A stretch of 28,498 bases of DNA from assembly GCA_030833825.1 (NCBI GenBank), contig JAURGL010000004.1, positions 1 through 28,498 of the forward strand. Reading direction: 5' to 3'. This DNA comes from Vulcanococcus sp. SFB_649D_100_25 (GTDB lineage: Bacteria; Cyanobacteriota; Cyanobacteriia; PCC-6307; Cyanobiaceae). Positions 8,061-14,979 of this stretch are shown here, piece by piece; within the stretch, counting starts at the first letter, position 1; each line of letters starts with the position of its first letter. A program made the translations under genes and the position numbers. Under the pieces are notes generated by a model, which was not told the origin of the DNA, made no database searches, and saw only the letters and a list, made by a program, of their open reading frames with translations.

Positions 8061-9335
8061 CTGGATCTGAGCGGTCGCTACGAACCACTGGGTCTGGGCA
8101 TAGACCTGGGCACCAGTGGTTTGCGTCTGGCCGTGCTGGAGGCCTCCGGTGCGTTGGTGGCCGAACTGGCTGCCGATTACCCGCGGCCCTTTGCGGATCC
8201 TCTCGGCTGGCAGGAGGGGGTCATCGCCCTGTGCCGGCAACTGCCGGACCATTGCCGTGCTGCCGTGGGGGCAGTCGCCGTTGATGGCACCTCCGGCACC
8301 CTGCTGCTCTCTGGGGCGGATGGTTGCCCGCTGGGCCCTGCCCTGCCCTATCACCAGGCCTTCCCTGATCAGGCCCAGGCAGCAGCTGATCTGGTGGGCC
8401 CCTCGGGGCAAGATCTCCCTGCCGCCAGTGCCAGCGGCAGTCTGGCCCGTGCCCTGGAGCTGATCGACCGCTACGGAGTTGGCGGCCCTGAGGCGCTGCT
8501 ACGGCACCAGGCGGATTGGCTCAGTGGCTGGCTTCTGGCGGACTGGCGCTGGGGAGAGGAGACCAACAACCTGCGCCTGGGCTGGGATCAGCTTGAGGGG
8601 CGCTGGCTTGGTCAGATTGCGGAGCAGCCCTGGAGTGCGGCCCTGCCGGAACTCAGGCCGGCGGGTACGCGGCTTGGGGAACTCGCTCCCTCCGTGGCCG
8701 CCTTGTTGGGTCTGCCCAAGACCTGCGTGGTGGTGGCGGGCTGCACCGATGCCAGTGCTGCGGTGCTCGCGGCAGATCCGCAGCCGGGGGATGGGGTGAC
8801 GGTGTTGGGCACAACCCTGGTGCTCAAGCAGTTCAGTGCGACTCCTGTTCAGGGGCCTGGGATCAGCTGTCAGCGGTTGGCCGGCCGGTGGCTGGTCGGT
8901 GGGGCCTCCAATGCCGGAGCGGGGGTCCTGCGCCAGTTCTTTGCGGATGCCTTGCTCCCGGAGTTGAGCCGGCAGATCGATCCGCGGACCAGCAGTGGCT
9001 TGGAGCTGCGCCCCTTACCGCGCCCCGGTGAACGCTTCCCGGTGGATGACCCCCAGCTGGAGCCGATCCTGGAGCCGCGTCCGGTGAGCGATGCCCTTTA
9101 CCTGCAGGGGCTGTTGGAGGGGTTGTCGCGGATCGAGGCCCAGGGCTGGGCTGCGTTGGAGCGCCAAGGGGCGCCGCCGGTCAGCAGGGTTCTCAGCCTC
9201 GGTGGTGGGGCCCGGAACCCGCAGTGGCGGGCTATCCGGCAGCGGATTCTTGGGGTGCCGGTGATCAATCGGCCCCAGTGCACCGCTGCCCTCGGTATGG
9301 CCAGACTGGCCCTCTCCGCCCTGTCACAACCGTGA
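8061..9335 (+). CDS. FGGY-family sugar kinase, probable D-ribulokinase
   Basis: About 424 residues of the FGGY carbohydrate kinase family. The phosphate loop GIDLGTSGLRLAVLE, a second VDGTSGTLLLS loop, GCTDASAAVLA and the C-terminal adenosine motif SLGGGARNPQWRAIRQ are present. Size and loop sequence resemble the cyanobacterial/plant D-ribulokinases (about 420 residues), which phosphorylate free D-ribulose. The start is uncertain: the first TTG, at 8121, would cut off the phosphate loop, while no in-frame ATG, GTG or TTG is found between metK's last codons and the loop. The start given is a CTG at 8061 chosen to retain the loop; CTG at 8067, 8088 or 8094 and ATA at 8100 are alternatives. The downstream small gene overlaps its stop. 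Confidence 0.8.
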   Translation: MDLSGRYEPLGLGIDLGTSGLRLAVLEASGALVAELAADYPRPFADPLGWQEGVIALCRQLPDHCRAAVGAVAVDGTSGTLLLSGADGCPLGPALPYHQAFPDQAQAAADLVGPSGQDLPAASASGSLARALELIDRYGVGGPEALLRHQADWLSGWLLADWRWGEETNNLRLGWDQLEGRWLGQIAEQPWSAALPELRPAGTRLGELAPSVAALLGLPKTCVVVAGCTDASAAVLAADPQPGDGVTVLGTTLVLKQFSATPVQGPGISCQRLAGRWLVGGASNAGAGVLRQFFADALLPELSRQIDPRTSSGLELRPLPRPGERFPVDDPQLEPILEPRPVSDALYLQGLLEGLSRIEAQGWAALERQGAPPVSRVLSLGGGARNPQWRAIRQRILGVPVINRPQCTAALGMARLALSALSQP

Positions 9336-9451
9336 ACGAACGCCTTGCCTCCTGGCTGTCGATGGCCCTGTTCGTGGTCCTGGCGGTCTACGTGAGTGTG
9401 GCGGGGGTGCGTTTGGCCCTGCTCCTCTGGCAGCGCTTCGCGATGGCTTGA
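9332..9451 (+). CDS. 39-residue single-span membrane protein, unknown
   Basis: A short protein starting at a GTG that overlaps the kinase stop codon (GTGA), a classic translational-coupling arrangement. Residues 8-32 (WLSMALFVVLAVYVSVAGVR) form one hydrophobic helix followed by a short basic end. I do not recognise a family. Coupling to the upstream stop and the clean membrane helix argue that it is real; shortness and absence of a recognised domain argue for caution. Confidence 0.6.
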   Translation: MNERLASWLSMALFVVLAVYVSVAGVRLALLLWQRFAMA

Positions 9452-9490
9452 GGCAGGGGCGAGAATCCTGCAACTTGTTGTTGCGTCGCC

Positions 9491-9760
9491 ATGGCCGCCG
9501 ACCCCCTCACCCCAGCCGTGAGCGATCGGATCTGCAAGCACATGAATGACGACCACGCTGAGGCGGTGGTGGCCTATGCCCGTCATTACGCCGGGATCGC
9601 CGATGCCAGCTCCGCTCGGATGCTGTCAGTCAGCCCGGAGGCGATGCGGCTTGAGGTGGATGGAGCGCCGGTGGATGTGCCCTTCGATCACACCTTGAGC
9701 GACAGCGAGGATGCCCACCGCACCCTGGTGGCGATGTTGCGGGCGATGCCCCAGGGTTGA
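9491..9760 (+). CDS. DUF2470-type protein
   Basis: An 89-residue protein resembling the DUF2470 domain found alone in cyanobacteria and at the C-terminus of heme-utilisation (HugZ-like) and plastid heme-binding proteins. The recognisable features are the N-terminal SDRICKHMNDDHAEAVVAYARHY, with its conserved HMNxDH, and the later VPFDHTLSDSEDAHRTLVAM. A role linked to heme or tetrapyrrole is suggested by family context only. The ATG at 9491 is 39 bases after the small membrane gene. tRNA-Phe follows 53 bases downstream. Confidence 0.85.
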   Translation: MAADPLTPAVSDRICKHMNDDHAEAVVAYARHYAGIADASSARMLSVSPEAMRLEVDGAPVDVPFDHTLSDSEDAHRTLVAMLRAMPQG

Positions 9761-9813
9761 GGCCTGAAGCGGCCCGGCTGTGATCTAAGATCCCGATGTC
9801 GCATCCGCGACGG

Positions 9814-9886
9814 GCCGGGATAGCTCAGTTGGTAGAGCAGGCGATTGAAAATCGCCGTGTCCCCAGTTCAAATCTGGGTCCTGGCA
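9814..9886 (+). tRNA. tRNA-Phe (GAA)
   Basis: A 73-nucleotide cloverleaf. The acceptor arms GCCGGGA and TCCTGGC pair with one G-T. The D-arm has TAGCTCAGTTGGTAGAGCA, the anticodon loop TTGAAAA sits on stem GGCGA/TCGCC, and the T-arm has CCCAG-TTCAAAT-CTGGG. The anticodon is GAA. The 3' CCA is not encoded; the discriminator base is A. Confidence 0.97.
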
Positions 9887-9944
9887 TTGCAATCTCTACG
9901 TTTTGCAGAGCCAATCTCCATTGGTTTGGAGAACTGTTTGAGCG

Positions 9945-9961
9945 TCGAGGCCTAGCCTCGA
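9945..9961. repeat. Perfect hairpin after tRNA-Phe
   Basis: TCGAGGC and GCCTCGA flank a CTA loop, giving a 7-bp perfect stem 59 bases after the tRNA and 25 bases before the next start codon. No T-run follows, so it is not a standard terminator; it could be a processing or leader hairpin. Confidence 0.45.
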
Positions 9962-9985
9962 ATCATCCCCCGCTGGCTAGCCCAG

Positions 9986-10222
9986 ATGCCCGTGCCGATT
10001 CCTGACAAGCCGGGACAGCTGTTCGACAACGCCGACAGTTTTGGGATGGTCTTTGATGAGGCCTGGAAACGCCACGAACGCAGCGGGCAGCATCAGGGCC
10101 TCTCGGCAGAGGAGAAGAAGCAGCGGGCGATCGCCGAGTGCCGTGAGCATCCCTTCATGCTCAGCAATCCAGCCATGGCCGAGCAGGTGGCCGACTTTCG
10201 GATTCGCTTGCTTGGGCTCTGA
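9986..10222 (+). CDS. Conserved-looking 78-residue protein, unknown
   Basis: A small hydrophilic protein beginning MPVPIPDKPGQLFDNADSF with a charged helical middle (WKRHERSGQ, LSAEEKKQRAIAECREH) and a C-terminal helix ending FRIRLLGL. No membrane span, signal peptide or known domain is visible. It is the first gene after tRNA-Phe and ends 39 bases before cpcT, so it could be co-transcribed with the phycocyanin lyase, but I cannot assign a function. Confidence 0.6.
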   Translation: MPVPIPDKPGQLFDNADSFGMVFDEAWKRHERSGQHQGLSAEEKKQRAIAECREHPFMLSNPAMAEQVADFRIRLLGL

Positions 10223-10261
10223 GCTGAAGCCCATAGGATCCGGCGAACCTCTCAAGCGGTG

Positions 10262-10855
10262 ATGTCCACCCCCTTTGTCCGCCTGTTGCAGCAGCTGAGT
10301 GCAGGTTTCAGCAACCAGCAGCAGGCCTTCGACAATCCGCCGCTCTACGCCCACATCCTGGTGAAGTTCCGGCCGCTTCCGCAGTTGGCGCCGGGCTCCT
10401 TGCTGTTGGATCAGTCCTACGCGATCAATCCCGCTGCCCCCTATCGCCTCCGGGTGCTTCGGGCCGAGCAGGCCGGTGATGGATTGATCATCCACAACCA
10501 ATCGATCCGCGACGACCAACGCTTCTGGGGGGCGATCGATGATGCCGAGAGGCGTTCCCAGATCAGCGCTGCCGACCTCAGCCCGCTGGAGGGCTGTGCC
10601 TATGTCGTGCGCGAAACCGCCGAGGGTTTCATCGGTGAAGTTGAACCCGGTTGCCGCTGCATGGTGGAGCGCAAGGGGGCCCTTTCCTATCTGGTGAGCA
10701 GCTTTGAGCTGGGGGCCCGGGGGATGCGCACGATCGATCGCGGGCACGATCCCAAAACCCATGAGCAGCTGTGGGGATCGCTGGCGGGCCCGTTTGAATT
10801 CGAGCGAGTGGATGACTACAGCGCCGAACTGCCGGCCCATTGGCTGGCCGGCTGA
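10262..10855 (+). CDS. cpcT: Phycobiliprotein lyase CpcT/CpeT family
   Basis: A 197-residue beta-barrel lyase expected to attach phycocyanobilin to Cys153 of the phycocyanin beta subunit. The CpcT pattern is clear: FSNQQQAFDNPPLYAHI near the N-terminus, LLDQSYAINPAAPYRLRVLR, LEGCAYVVRE, and the end HEQLWGSLAGPFEFERVDDYS. The length matches Synechocystis CpcT. The ATG at 10262 is chosen over the GTG one codon earlier. Its target is encoded in the same cluster: CpcB has Cys153. CpeT, which acts on phycoerythrin, is the alternative, but no phycoerythrin gene is present. Confidence 0.92.
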   Translation: MSTPFVRLLQQLSAGFSNQQQAFDNPPLYAHILVKFRPLPQLAPGSLLLDQSYAINPAAPYRLRVLRAEQAGDGLIIHNQSIRDDQRFWGAIDDAERRSQISAADLSPLEGCAYVVRETAEGFIGEVEPGCRCMVERKGALSYLVSSFELGARGMRTIDRGHDPKTHEQLWGSLAGPFEFERVDDYSAELPAHWLAG

Positions 10856-10864
10856 CGTCAACAT

Positions 10865-10929
10865 TGAAGCTCTATTGCGGGGAATGAAGCTCTGTGTGAT
10901 GTTCGCCCCTTAGGCGTTCTTGCTTAGGC
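10865..10929. promoter_or_regulatory. Direct repeats upstream of cpcG, candidate regulatory region
   Basis: TGAAGCTCT occurs at 10865-10873 and again at 10885-10893, exactly 20 bases apart, and CTTAGGC occurs at 10909-10915 and 10923-10929, 14 bases apart. GATGTTC at 10899 recurs at 10951. All lie in the 112-bp gap before the rod linker gene. Two helical turns between the first pair fits dimer binding, but no known factor motif is recognised. Confidence 0.4.
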
Positions 10930-10967
10930 CCTATCACTAATTTCGGCAGCGATGTTCCCCCGTTGCC

Positions 10968-11714
10968 ATGGCTCTGCCGCTGCTGGCTGCCAAGCCGATC
11001 ACCCAGAACGCCCGGGTCAATAACTTCGCCATCGGCACTGACGAGGCCCCTCGCACCCAAGTGAGTGTCGATGAGCAGATCGAGCGCGCCTATCGCCAGA
11101 TCTTCTTCCACGCCTTCAAGGTGGATCGCGAGCCGATGCTGGAGTCGCAGCTGCGCAATGGCGACATCACCACCCGTGATTTCGTGCGGGGTCTGCTGCT
11201 CTCGCGCAAGTTCCGCGAAGGCTTCTATCGCTGCAACAGCAACTACCGGGTCGTTGAACAACTCGTGGGCCGGGTCCTGGGCCGTGAGGTTCATGGTGAT
11301 CAAGAGCGGATCGCCTGGTCGATCGTCATCGCCAATCAGGGCCTCGATGGTCTGGTGAATGCCCTCCTCGACTCTCCGGAATACCTGGAGAATTTCGGCC
11401 TTGATGAGGTCCCGCATCAGCGGGCCCGTTCCCTGGCAGGCCATGCCAAGGCTCAGCTCCCCTTCAACCAGAAAGCGCCCCGCTACGACGCCTACTGGCG
11501 TGAGATGTCCGCACGCCGGGCCCCCGCCAATCCTTTCGCCGGTGGCGGTGCCCAGTTCAGTGGCGGTCAGATGTCTCCCGCCTGGGTGGGCGGCCAACCC
11601 CCGGCCTTCGCTCAGAAGGTCTGGCTGGCCTTGGCGGCCATCGGTGGCCTTGAGGTGCTGCGGGTCCTGCTGACCACCGCCGGCTCCATGCTGGGCACCG
11701 GTTCGGCGGGCTGA
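10968..11714 (+). CDS. cpcG: Phycobilisome rod-core/rod-membrane linker, CpcG family (CpcL-like)
   Basis: A 248-residue linker that joins phycocyanin rods to their base. The N-terminal phycobilisome linker domain spans about residues 12-150, including ARVNNFAIG, EQIERAYRQIFFHAFKVDRE, SQLRNGDITTRDFVRGL and a CNSNYRVVEQLVGRVLGRE block. After a glycine- and proline-rich hinge, residues about 212-240 form a hydrophobic helix (VWLALAAIGGLEVLRVLL). That tail is the hallmark of CpcL (CpcG2), which anchors core-less rods in the thylakoid membrane near photosystem I, rather than of CpcG1. I use the family symbol because the subtype call rests on the tail alone. It stands 112 bases after cpcT. Confidence 0.92.
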   Translation: MALPLLAAKPITQNARVNNFAIGTDEAPRTQVSVDEQIERAYRQIFFHAFKVDREPMLESQLRNGDITTRDFVRGLLLSRKFREGFYRCNSNYRVVEQLVGRVLGREVHGDQERIAWSIVIANQGLDGLVNALLDSPEYLENFGLDEVPHQRARSLAGHAKAQLPFNQKAPRYDAYWREMSARRAPANPFAGGGAQFSGGQMSPAWVGGQPPAFAQKVWLALAAIGGLEVLRVLLTTAGSMLGTGSAG

Positions 11715-11726
11715 TCTGGGCGCTGA

Positions 11727-12158
11727 TCAGGCGATCAGCTCATCCATGAAGGGCTGCTCCTCTTCCTCCGGGAACGGATCGAGCTCCATCTCAGGCTCCT
11801 CCACGGGCACCGCGCCGATGGGGGAGCCTGTTTGTTGATGCTCCGCGGCAGCGATCGGATGCACCAGGTTGAGGCGCTGTCCCTGATGGGAGTCGTTCAG
11901 TAAGTCCTCCAAGCGAGAGATGCGCTCTTCGGTGACGGCCAGCATCTCGGCCGTGTCGCTGCTGTGGGCATCAGCCCCGCTGCCCTGATCGAGCTCCATC
12001 AAGTGTTGCTCCACCTTGGAGAGCCTCTCTTCGAGTTCCAGCAACCGGAAGGTGAGGGCTTCCCCGACTTGGCTCAGGGCTTCGAGCTGGGCGCTCAACC
12101 TGAGAGATAACGAGCTGTCGCCCGCGGTGGTCGCGGCGGAGGCAGGGGTGACAGACAT
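11727..12158 (-). CDS. Coiled-coil acidic protein inside the phycobilisome cluster, unknown
   Basis: A 143-residue protein on the strand opposite all neighbouring cpc genes. The start MSVTPASAATTAGDSS at 12158 is followed by two heptad-rich helices (about residues 18-53, LSAQLEALSQVGEALTFRLL and following, and 70-85, AVTEERISRLEDLLND), then a proline- and glutamate-rich acidic tail ending FMDELIA. No catalytic motif, signal or membrane span is seen. It converges on cpcG with a 12-base gap and diverges from cpcC. Upstream in-frame sequence to 12290 looks non-coding. It could be an assembly or regulatory factor for the rods, but only its position suggests that. Confidence 0.65.
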   Translation of the reverse strand: MSVTPASAATTAGDSSLSLRLSAQLEALSQVGEALTFRLLELEERLSKVEQHLMELDQGSGADAHSSDTAEMLAVTEERISRLEDLLNDSHQGQRLNLVHPIAAAEHQQTGSPIGAVPVEEPEMELDPFPEEEEQPFMDELIA

Positions 12159-12343
12159 CCCTTGGCGCAGTGCATTTGGCCGGATGGTATCGGCCTTGAA
12201 CGGGGGCGCCAGGTCTGATTTTTGTAACGTTTCTGAAAGGCGCTGGAGGATGGCAAATGGCCCCCATAGGATCCGGCTTTGGCACCACAAGCGCAGGTTG
12301 CCAACCGGCGTGTCACAGCGCCTTAAGCACGCACCCCAAGCCC
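12159..12343. promoter_or_regulatory. Divergent promoter region before cpcC
   Basis: This 185-bp gap must hold the promoters of cpcC and of the minus-strand coiled-coil gene. TTTGTAAC at 12221-12228 reads GTTACAAA on the other strand, a half-site of the HLR1 element bound by RpaB; the second half-site is not evident. The same TTTGTAAC lies upstream of psbB at 2169-2176. Evidence is weak. Confidence 0.3.
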
Positions 12344-13189
12344 ATGACCCTCGCCAACGCTGCCTATCTGGGCATCCAGCGTTACGCCAACAACCGTGTC
12401 AACGAGAACTGGACCACCGGTTCCTCGGAAGACAAGGCGGCCCTGATCCGTGCTGTCTATCAGCAGGTTCTCGGGAATCAGTACGTGATGGCCAGCGAGC
12501 GCCTGGAAGGTCCCGAGTCGCTGTTCAAGCGCGGCTACCTCAGCGTTCGCGAGTTTGTGCGCCAGGTGGCCAAGAGTGGCCTCTACCGCAAGAAGTTCTT
12601 CGAGAGCACCAATCCCTACCGCTTCATCGAGCTGAACTTCAAGCATCTGCTGGGCCGCGCTCCCCAGAACAAAGCCGAGATGCTCCACCACTTCACAATC
12701 CTGCAGGAGCAGGGTTTTGAAGCGGAAATCGATTCCTATCTCGATAGCGCTGAGTACCAGGAGCGCTTCGGTGAGGAAGGCGTTCCTTACCTGCACGGTT
12801 GGAACTACTCCGTGGGTCAGCAGGGCCTGCAGTTCTCCTACATGCTCCAGCTGGTCCGCGGCACCGCCGCCTCCATCAAGGGCGACATCACCAAGAACCA
12901 GTCCCGCCTCAACCCCTCGGTGCACGCCGAAATGCCGGTGCCCGTGGTGAGCCCCATGGCGAAAGGCAACGTCTTCCGCAAGGTGACCGCCGACGGTGTC
13001 ACCCGTCAGGGCGTTGGCTCCGGGGAGGAAGGTCGCACCTACCGGGTTGAGATCACCGGCTTCAACAACTACCGCCTGCACAAGCGCAGCAACCGCGTGC
13101 GCTTCATCCCCTTCAACAAGCTGCTGCAGTACCAGCAGCAGATCCACCGCGAAGGCGGTCGGATCGCCAGCATCACTCCGGTCAACTGA
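12344..13189 (+). CDS. cpcC: Phycobilisome rod linker CpcC (phycocyanin-associated)
   Basis: A 281-residue linker that stacks phycocyanin hexamers within the rod. The N-terminal linker domain (about residues 12-150) includes AAYLGIQRYANNRVNENW, AVYQQVLGNQYVM, LSVREFVRQVAKSGLYRKKF and FIELNFKHLLGRAPQ. A second, CpcD-type domain fills about residues 225-275 (TYRVEITGFNNYRLHKRS). The ATG at 12344 gives the usual N-terminus; upstream in-frame sequence is unrelated. cpcD starts 39 bases downstream and ends in a terminator, so cpcC-cpcD is a separate unit placed before cpcBA, the reverse of the common cpcBACD order. Confidence 0.95.
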   Translation: MTLANAAYLGIQRYANNRVNENWTTGSSEDKAALIRAVYQQVLGNQYVMASERLEGPESLFKRGYLSVREFVRQVAKSGLYRKKFFESTNPYRFIELNFKHLLGRAPQNKAEMLHHFTILQEQGFEAEIDSYLDSAEYQERFGEEGVPYLHGWNYSVGQQGLQFSYMLQLVRGTAASIKGDITKNQSRLNPSVHAEMPVPVVSPMAKGNVFRKVTADGVTRQGVGSGEEGRTYRVEITGFNNYRLHKRSNRVRFIPFNKLLQYQQQIHREGGRIASITPVN

Positions 13190-13228
13190 CCGGATCCTTC
13201 TCCTGATCTGATTTCTCCCTGAGCTCCG

Positions 13229-13444
13229 ATGAAGGTTTCTGCAGGCAATCGCGGCACCAGCTTCAGCAATGATCGGCAGGTGTCCTTCACCGTCACCGGT
13301 CTGGCCAACAACGACTTTTCCCGCACTGCGGATGTCGTCATGAACGTGCCCTACACCCGGATGAACGAAACCATGCGCATGGTTCAGCGTATGGGCGGCA
13401 AGATCACCGGAGTGCAAGTCACCGGTGGTGTGGACGCCAACTGA
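13229..13444 (+). CDS. cpcD: Small rod-capping linker CpcD
   Basis: A 71-residue linker that caps the distal end of phycocyanin rods and limits their length. It consists of a single CpcD domain (QVSFTVTGLANNDFSRTADV, then PYTRMNETMRMVQRMGGKI), homologous to the C-terminal domain of the preceding CpcC. It follows cpcC by 39 bases and is followed 43 bases later by a strong terminator. Confidence 0.95.
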   Translation: MKVSAGNRGTSFSNDRQVSFTVTGLANNDFSRTADVVMNVPYTRMNETMRMVQRMGGKITGVQVTGGVDAN

Positions 13445-13487
13445 TCCCCCCTACTGCAGCGGCGGTTGATCCACCTGAAGCACCCGC

Positions 13488-13514
13488 AGCCCCCTCGTTT
13501 GAGGGGGCTTTTTT
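13488..13514 (+). terminator. Rho-independent terminator of cpcC-cpcD
   Basis: A 9-bp stem AGCCCCCTC / GAGGGGGCT with loop GTTT is followed by six T residues. It separates cpcCD from cpcBA, implying that cpcBA has its own promoter. Confidence 0.93.
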
Positions 13515-13635
13515 GTGTCCGCTGTTCCTGCTGAACGTCTTCTCCCGTAGGAAGCCCCTAGATGGGCGCAAACACGTGGGGTCTCATCTGCCAGATCGCT
13601 TCCAGCGCAGCTCTTTTGCTGCCCCTAGTGACCGT

Positions 13636-13665
13636 TTGTTAAGCGGAGCTGATGGGAGTTATAGG
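13636..13665 (+). promoter_or_regulatory. Candidate cpcBA promoter
   Basis: The 371-bp stretch between cpcD and cpcB holds no convincing gene. Besides the cpcD terminator it contains TTGTTA at 13636-13641 and TATAGG at 13660-13665 with an 18-base spacer, a sigma-70-like pair. A start near 13672 would give a leader of about 145 bases, which fits the long leaders known for cpcB messages. An AGGAG ribosome-binding site lies at 13804-13808, seven bases before the cpcB ATG. The 13670-13800 leader may contain further control elements I could not identify. Confidence 0.5.
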
Positions 13666-13815
13666 TATATCCAACAATGGTCAGGCCAAGCGATGAGGCG
13701 GTCTTCCGACCTGCTTGCTCGGTTGGCCGCGTGATCGGTTCTCAGCCCCGCTGATGACCTGACTCACATCCCCTCATCACCCTCCCCGACTCACGTCGAG
13801 AACAGGAGCTAATCA

Positions 13816-14334
13816 ATGTTCGACGCCTTCACCAAGGTTGTTGCTCAGGCTGATGCCCGCGGCGAATTCCTGAACGCTGGTCAAATCGACGCCCTTTCGG
13901 CGATGGTTGGCGACAGCTTCAAGCGTATGGATGCCGTGAACCGCATCACCTCCAACGCCTCCAGCATCGTCACCAACGCTGCCCGCGAACTGTTCGACCA
14001 GCAGCCTGCGCTGATCGCTCCCGGCGGCAACGCATACACCCACCGCCGCATGGCTGCTTGCCTGCGTGACATGGAGATCGTTCTCCGCTATGTCACCTAT
14101 GCAGTGTTCACCGGCGACGCTTCCGTGCTGGAAGACCGCTGCCTGAACGGCCTGCGTGAGACCTACCTGGCCCTGGGCGTTCCTGGCGCTTCCGTGGCTG
14201 AAGGCATCCGCAAGATGAAGGACGCTGCCATCTCGATCGCCAACGATCGCAACGGCATCACCCCCGGCGACTGCTCCGCTCTGATGAGCGAGATCGGCAC
14301 CTACTTCGATCGCGCTGCTGCTGCTGTTGCCTGA
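13816..14334 (+). CDS. cpcB: C-phycocyanin beta subunit
   Basis: A 172-residue phycobiliprotein. The bilin-attachment cysteines are in the canonical places: Cys82 (MAACLRDMEI) and Cys153 (TPGDCSALM). Asn72 (GGNAY), the residue methylated in phycobilisome beta subunits, is present, as is Cys109. With CpcA it forms the disc-shaped hexamers of the rods, which absorb near 620 nm. A strong AGGAG site precedes the ATG, and codon choice is strongly biased to GCx/CTG/AAC-type codons, as expected for one of the cell's most abundant proteins. cpcA follows after 54 bases. Confidence 0.98.
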   Translation: MFDAFTKVVAQADARGEFLNAGQIDALSAMVGDSFKRMDAVNRITSNASSIVTNAARELFDQQPALIAPGGNAYTHRRMAACLRDMEIVLRYVTYAVFTGDASVLEDRCLNGLRETYLALGVPGASVAEGIRKMKDAAISIANDRNGITPGDCSALMSEIGTYFDRAAAAVA

Positions 14335-14388
14335 GGCAACGCCGACCCGCGTCTTTTTTAGGTCCACCCTTCTTCTTCACTTCGAACA

Positions 14389-14877
14389 ATGAAGACCCCC
14401 CTCACCGAAGCCGTTGCAGCCGCTGATTCCCAGGGCCGCTTCCTGAGCAACACCGAGCTGAACGCCGCTTTCGGCCGTTTCGAGCGCGCTGCCAATGCTC
14501 TGGCTGCTGCCAAGGCTCTGACCGCCAAGGCTGACGAACTGGTGAACGGCGCTGCCCAGGCCGTTTACAACAAGTTCCCCTACACCACCCAGATGCAGGG
14601 CAGCAACTACGCCTCCGACGCGCGCGGTAAGGCCAAGTGTGCCCGTGACATCGGTTACTACCTGCGTCAGGTGACCTACTGCCTGGTTGCTGGTGGCACC
14701 GGCCCCATCGACGAGTACCTGATTGCAGGTCTCGACGAGATCAACCGTGCTTTCGAACTGTCCCCCTCCTGGTACGTCGAAGCCCTGAACTACATCAAGG
14801 CCAACCACGGCATCTCCGGCGACGCCGGCGTGATTGCCAACAACTACATCGACTACGCGATCGCTGCTCTGGTCTGA
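14389..14877 (+). CDS. cpcA: C-phycocyanin alpha subunit
   Basis: A 162-residue phycobiliprotein beginning MKTPLTEAVAAADSQGRFLS, with the single phycocyanobilin attachment site at Cys84 (AKCARDIGYYLR). It pairs with CpcB. The bilin is attached by CpcE/CpcF, encoded immediately downstream. Length and all visible motifs match C-phycocyanin alpha. Phycoerythrocyanin or R-phycocyanin alpha are less likely: no fused RpcG- or PecEF-type lyase is seen. A terminator follows 36 bases after the stop. Confidence 0.98.
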   Translation: MKTPLTEAVAAADSQGRFLSNTELNAAFGRFERAANALAAAKALTAKADELVNGAAQAVYNKFPYTTQMQGSNYASDARGKAKCARDIGYYLRQVTYCLVAGGTGPIDEYLIAGLDEINRAFELSPSWYVEALNYIKANHGISGDAGVIANNYIDYAIAALV

Positions 14878-14913
14878 TTTTCAGATTCACAGCAGAGACG
14901 AGAGTCTCGGCCA

Positions 14914-14938
14914 AGCCCCCCGAAAGGGGGGCTTTTTT
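14914..14938 (+). terminator. Terminator/attenuator between cpcBA and cpcEF
   Basis: An 8-bp stem AGCCCCCC / GGGGGGCT with a GAAA tetraloop is followed by six T residues. It would stop most transcripts after cpcA, with limited read-through to cpcE. Confidence 0.94.
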
Positions 14939-14979
14939 GTTGCTGAGCGTCTGCTCCCAGCTCCCCTGGGTGCGTTGCG

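Noticed and set aside
12323..13417. A 364-residue open frame antisense to cpcC and cpcD
   Set aside because: It mirrors highly expressed GC-rich genes with strong codon bias, has no family resemblance, and the plus-strand products are certain.
13513..13734. A 73-residue frame between the cpcD terminator and cpcB
   Set aside because: It starts at the terminator T-run, covers the likely cpcB promoter, and has no recognisable sequence.
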